The position numbers and the translations under genes are program-made. The notes under the pieces were generated by a model that worked only from the letters and a program-made list of their open reading frames with translations, was not told where the DNA came from and made no database searches. From Theobroma cacao (lineage: Eukaryota > Streptophyta > Magnoliopsida > Malvales > Malvaceae), in the NCBI RefSeq assembly GCF_000208745.1, contig NC_030855.1, positions 365,823 to 429,822 of the forward strand: DNA of 64,000 nucleotides. The letters run 5' to 3'. Shown here one piece after another: positions 62,101-64,000 of this stretch (position 1 is the stretch's first letter; every line of letters begins with the position of its first letter).

Positions 62101-63728
62101 GTCACATGTTCTCAAGTCCCTATCCAATGCAGAAGGCAACAAAACTCTTAGCAATTTGTCAATTTTATCCAGAAGCTTGACAAACTGCAAAGTAACTTTA
62201 GAATGCCCAAAAATTTCTCCAATATGTAGCATAAACCTGAGTTTTCTTATCATCAATTTACCAATCATATAAGCTCCATCCAGAAGATAGATGGAGAGAG
62301 ACGGTGGGAAAGGGGGGGTTGAAGAGGAAATCAAAAGGAAATAATTTCATGTTTTTAACAAAACTTACTGAACCAGTTCCTGGTCCACCACAGAAAATTG
62401 CGTTTTTCCCCATTGAGAGAAGTAAGGATTTGGCAGCAAGATACGCATCTTCAGAGCCACCAACCTGGATTACATCCCAATTTTGGTCATAAGTTGAATA
62501 TTACCCAAAAGAGCACTTTAGTGCCACCAACCTAATATGATTTGTGTTTCTAAGACGCCAGACTTGGGTGGCAACTAATATTACATGCATTAGTGAAATA
62601 ATAAAGTAATAACTATAATATCCTAAAGCCAATTTGATACTAAGCAGGTAACCACATTAACAGAGTTGAAACATTTGCAAAAAGATTTTACTTGTCAGAA
62701 ATAATTTACAATTGGAAAGCACTGCTATCATACATTTTAGTGATGAGGTGGGCGAGGAAGTTTAATGAGTGTTCATAGGCATTGAAAGGAAAAGAATATA
62801 TATTTAAAATAGCACCTTAACCAGTGTCCACTGGCACTCAATAATGAAATCCTTTCTAGATGATTACTCTCCTACATTTAAGATTTACATAGCCTTCAAC
62901 ATAACTGGAGAGCAAGAAGAACGAAATTTTTTTTTGGCATTTTATTTAAATACTTAAATTAATAGAAAGGATGCTGACAGTAACCTGGCTGTGGCAGCAG
63001 ATTATTCAACTCTATAAAATGTTTGGCCCTTTTAGGATTGGTTGTTGATTATACTAAATTGCCATTTTCTCTTACCATTATCTCTCCATGGACTTGTAAG
63101 ATCAGTTAAGTGTGTGAATTTTAACCTAACAAGTGAGATTGAACATCACAGTGCAACAAAATTTCAACTGATAGAAGAATAGAAGGTTTAGTTACTGAAC
63201 ATGCAGCCCCACCAGCTATCACGTCAAGATGATACAAATGAAGCAGAACTAGCATGCTCACTCAAATGATTACAGAAATAACAACTGAACTCTAGTCATT
63301 AAGATGATCAAACTTGAAATCGTACCATGAAAGTAAGTGTACCAGCTTCTGCAGCTACAACACCTCCAGAGACAGGAGCATCCAACATGAGAGGGCTCTC
63401 CCAATTATCTACATAAGTTTTATGTATTTAGACAGTGAAAAATATATGTTTGTATATGTGTGTGCTTTTTTATATATATGAAGGCTGCAGAGGACGGAAA
63501 ACATATCATGCAACCTCAAATGTGGCCCTCTCATCTCATGTTTGAATCATTCAATTCATGGGTAAATTCTCAAATGGTAAAGTCAAGAAAATGGATGACC
63601 TTGCATTAGCATCTCTAACACCATGAGTACAGTCATCTTATTTCAATTATCACTCAACCATAATCTTCTCATTGTCTTGATTCAAATTATATTAGAAGTA
63701 ATAACAAACTAACAATTGTGTGTCAGCA

Positions 63729-63765
<37 letters not shown>

Positions 63766-64000
63766 AGAACTAGGAAAGTGATGAAGAAGAAAGAAAAAAA
63801 AAGATTTCTGATACATTATATGCTAAACAATACATAGAGAATGACAGTGTGAGCATTTTCATCTTAATAAGTAATAGTTCTAGAAACCACTGATTTATCT
63901 TTACTTTAACTCACTGAGTGATACCTTTCGTATCCTTTAAAGTGCAATTAGATACAGACACAGAGAGCTTTCTTGATGTTTGGGGATCAATAGTAGATGA
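59134..64000 (-). CDS. HIBADH: 3-hydroxyisobutyrate dehydrogenase, mitochondrial (partial)
   Basis: NAD-dependent oxidation of 3-hydroxyisobutyrate to methylmalonate semialdehyde in valine breakdown, in mitochondria. Seven minus-strand exons are visible: 63925 to the window edge, 63326-63408, 62369-62464, 61422-61564, 60603-60687, 59687-59766 and 59134-59224. Phases agree; the protein ends FHHYYSGKGEPN. The Rossmann N terminus and targeting peptide lie beyond 64000. The substrate-binding signature DAPVSGGVVAAEAGTLTFM is intact, and the catalytic Lys stands in AAKICNNLAVAVSM. Then come SSARCWSSDSYNPVPGV and KDLNLAAASAEEVG. The introns are long and AT-rich. Convergent with HEN1, the same neighbourhood as Arabidopsis At4g20930. 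Confidence 0.94.
63729..63765. repeat. compound (TG)n(AG)n microsatellite
   Basis: TG run followed directly by an AG run, inside a dehydrogenase intron. Confidence 0.9.

Overview
This is plant nuclear DNA, most likely from a woody rosid eudicot. The genes are split by AT-rich GT-AG introns, the spacers are AT-rich, there are LTR and LINE retroelements, and the proteins are plant-specific types (HEN1 with its FKBP-like domain, a short fatty acid 2-hydroxylase without cytochrome b5, germin-like protein, POLLENLESS3-like TPR protein). One undetermined base (n at 13212) marks it as assembly sequence. The species cannot be told from the window.

Layout. 1-2838 (+): last exons of a conserved protein I do not recognise firmly. 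4922-8122 (-): secreted GH31 alpha-glucosidase. 9759-11284 (-): fatty acid 2-hydroxylase (237 aa). 13798-15042 (+): ERT2-like membrane-anchored protein. 17183-21298 (+): PKHD-type 2-oxoglutarate/Fe(II) hydroxylase. 22706-25106 (+): beta-tubulin. 26-45 kb: an accessory block. 45461-48555 (-): POLLENLESS3/TDM1-like TPR protein. 51140-58304 (+): HEN1 small-RNA methyltransferase, complete in nine exons. 59134-64000 (-): 3-hydroxyisobutyrate dehydrogenase, cut by the window end.

From memory of Arabidopsis chromosome 4, FAH2, ERT2, TUB9, MS5/TDM1, HEN1 and HIBADH lie at At4g20870, 20880, 20890, 20900, 20910 and 20930. The window keeps the same order, so it is a microsyntenic segment. The PKHD gene and the 20 kb block between tubulin and the TDM1-like gene are additions relative to that order.

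The accessory block holds one intact germin-like gene (26306-27190), a germin 3' fragment (31850-32143), and three tandem copies of a small secreted-protein gene (28933, 33452, 36442). This small gene appears to be germin-derived. Its core promoter, signal peptide, intron phase and extreme C terminus resemble the neighbouring germin-like gene, but the cupin core is gone and an unrelated hydrophilic, His/Asp/Ser-rich segment stands in its place. Repeat modules tie the copies together. A copia element with an internal reverse-transcriptase deletion sits at the end of copy 3 with a 5-bp target duplication. A LINE remnant follows, and then a decayed PP2C gene whose last exon was split by another 5'-truncated LINE. 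This germin-derived family is my main candidate for something undescribed.

I derived exon boundaries by hand from splice signals, reading frame and family similarity. No alignment or database search was run.
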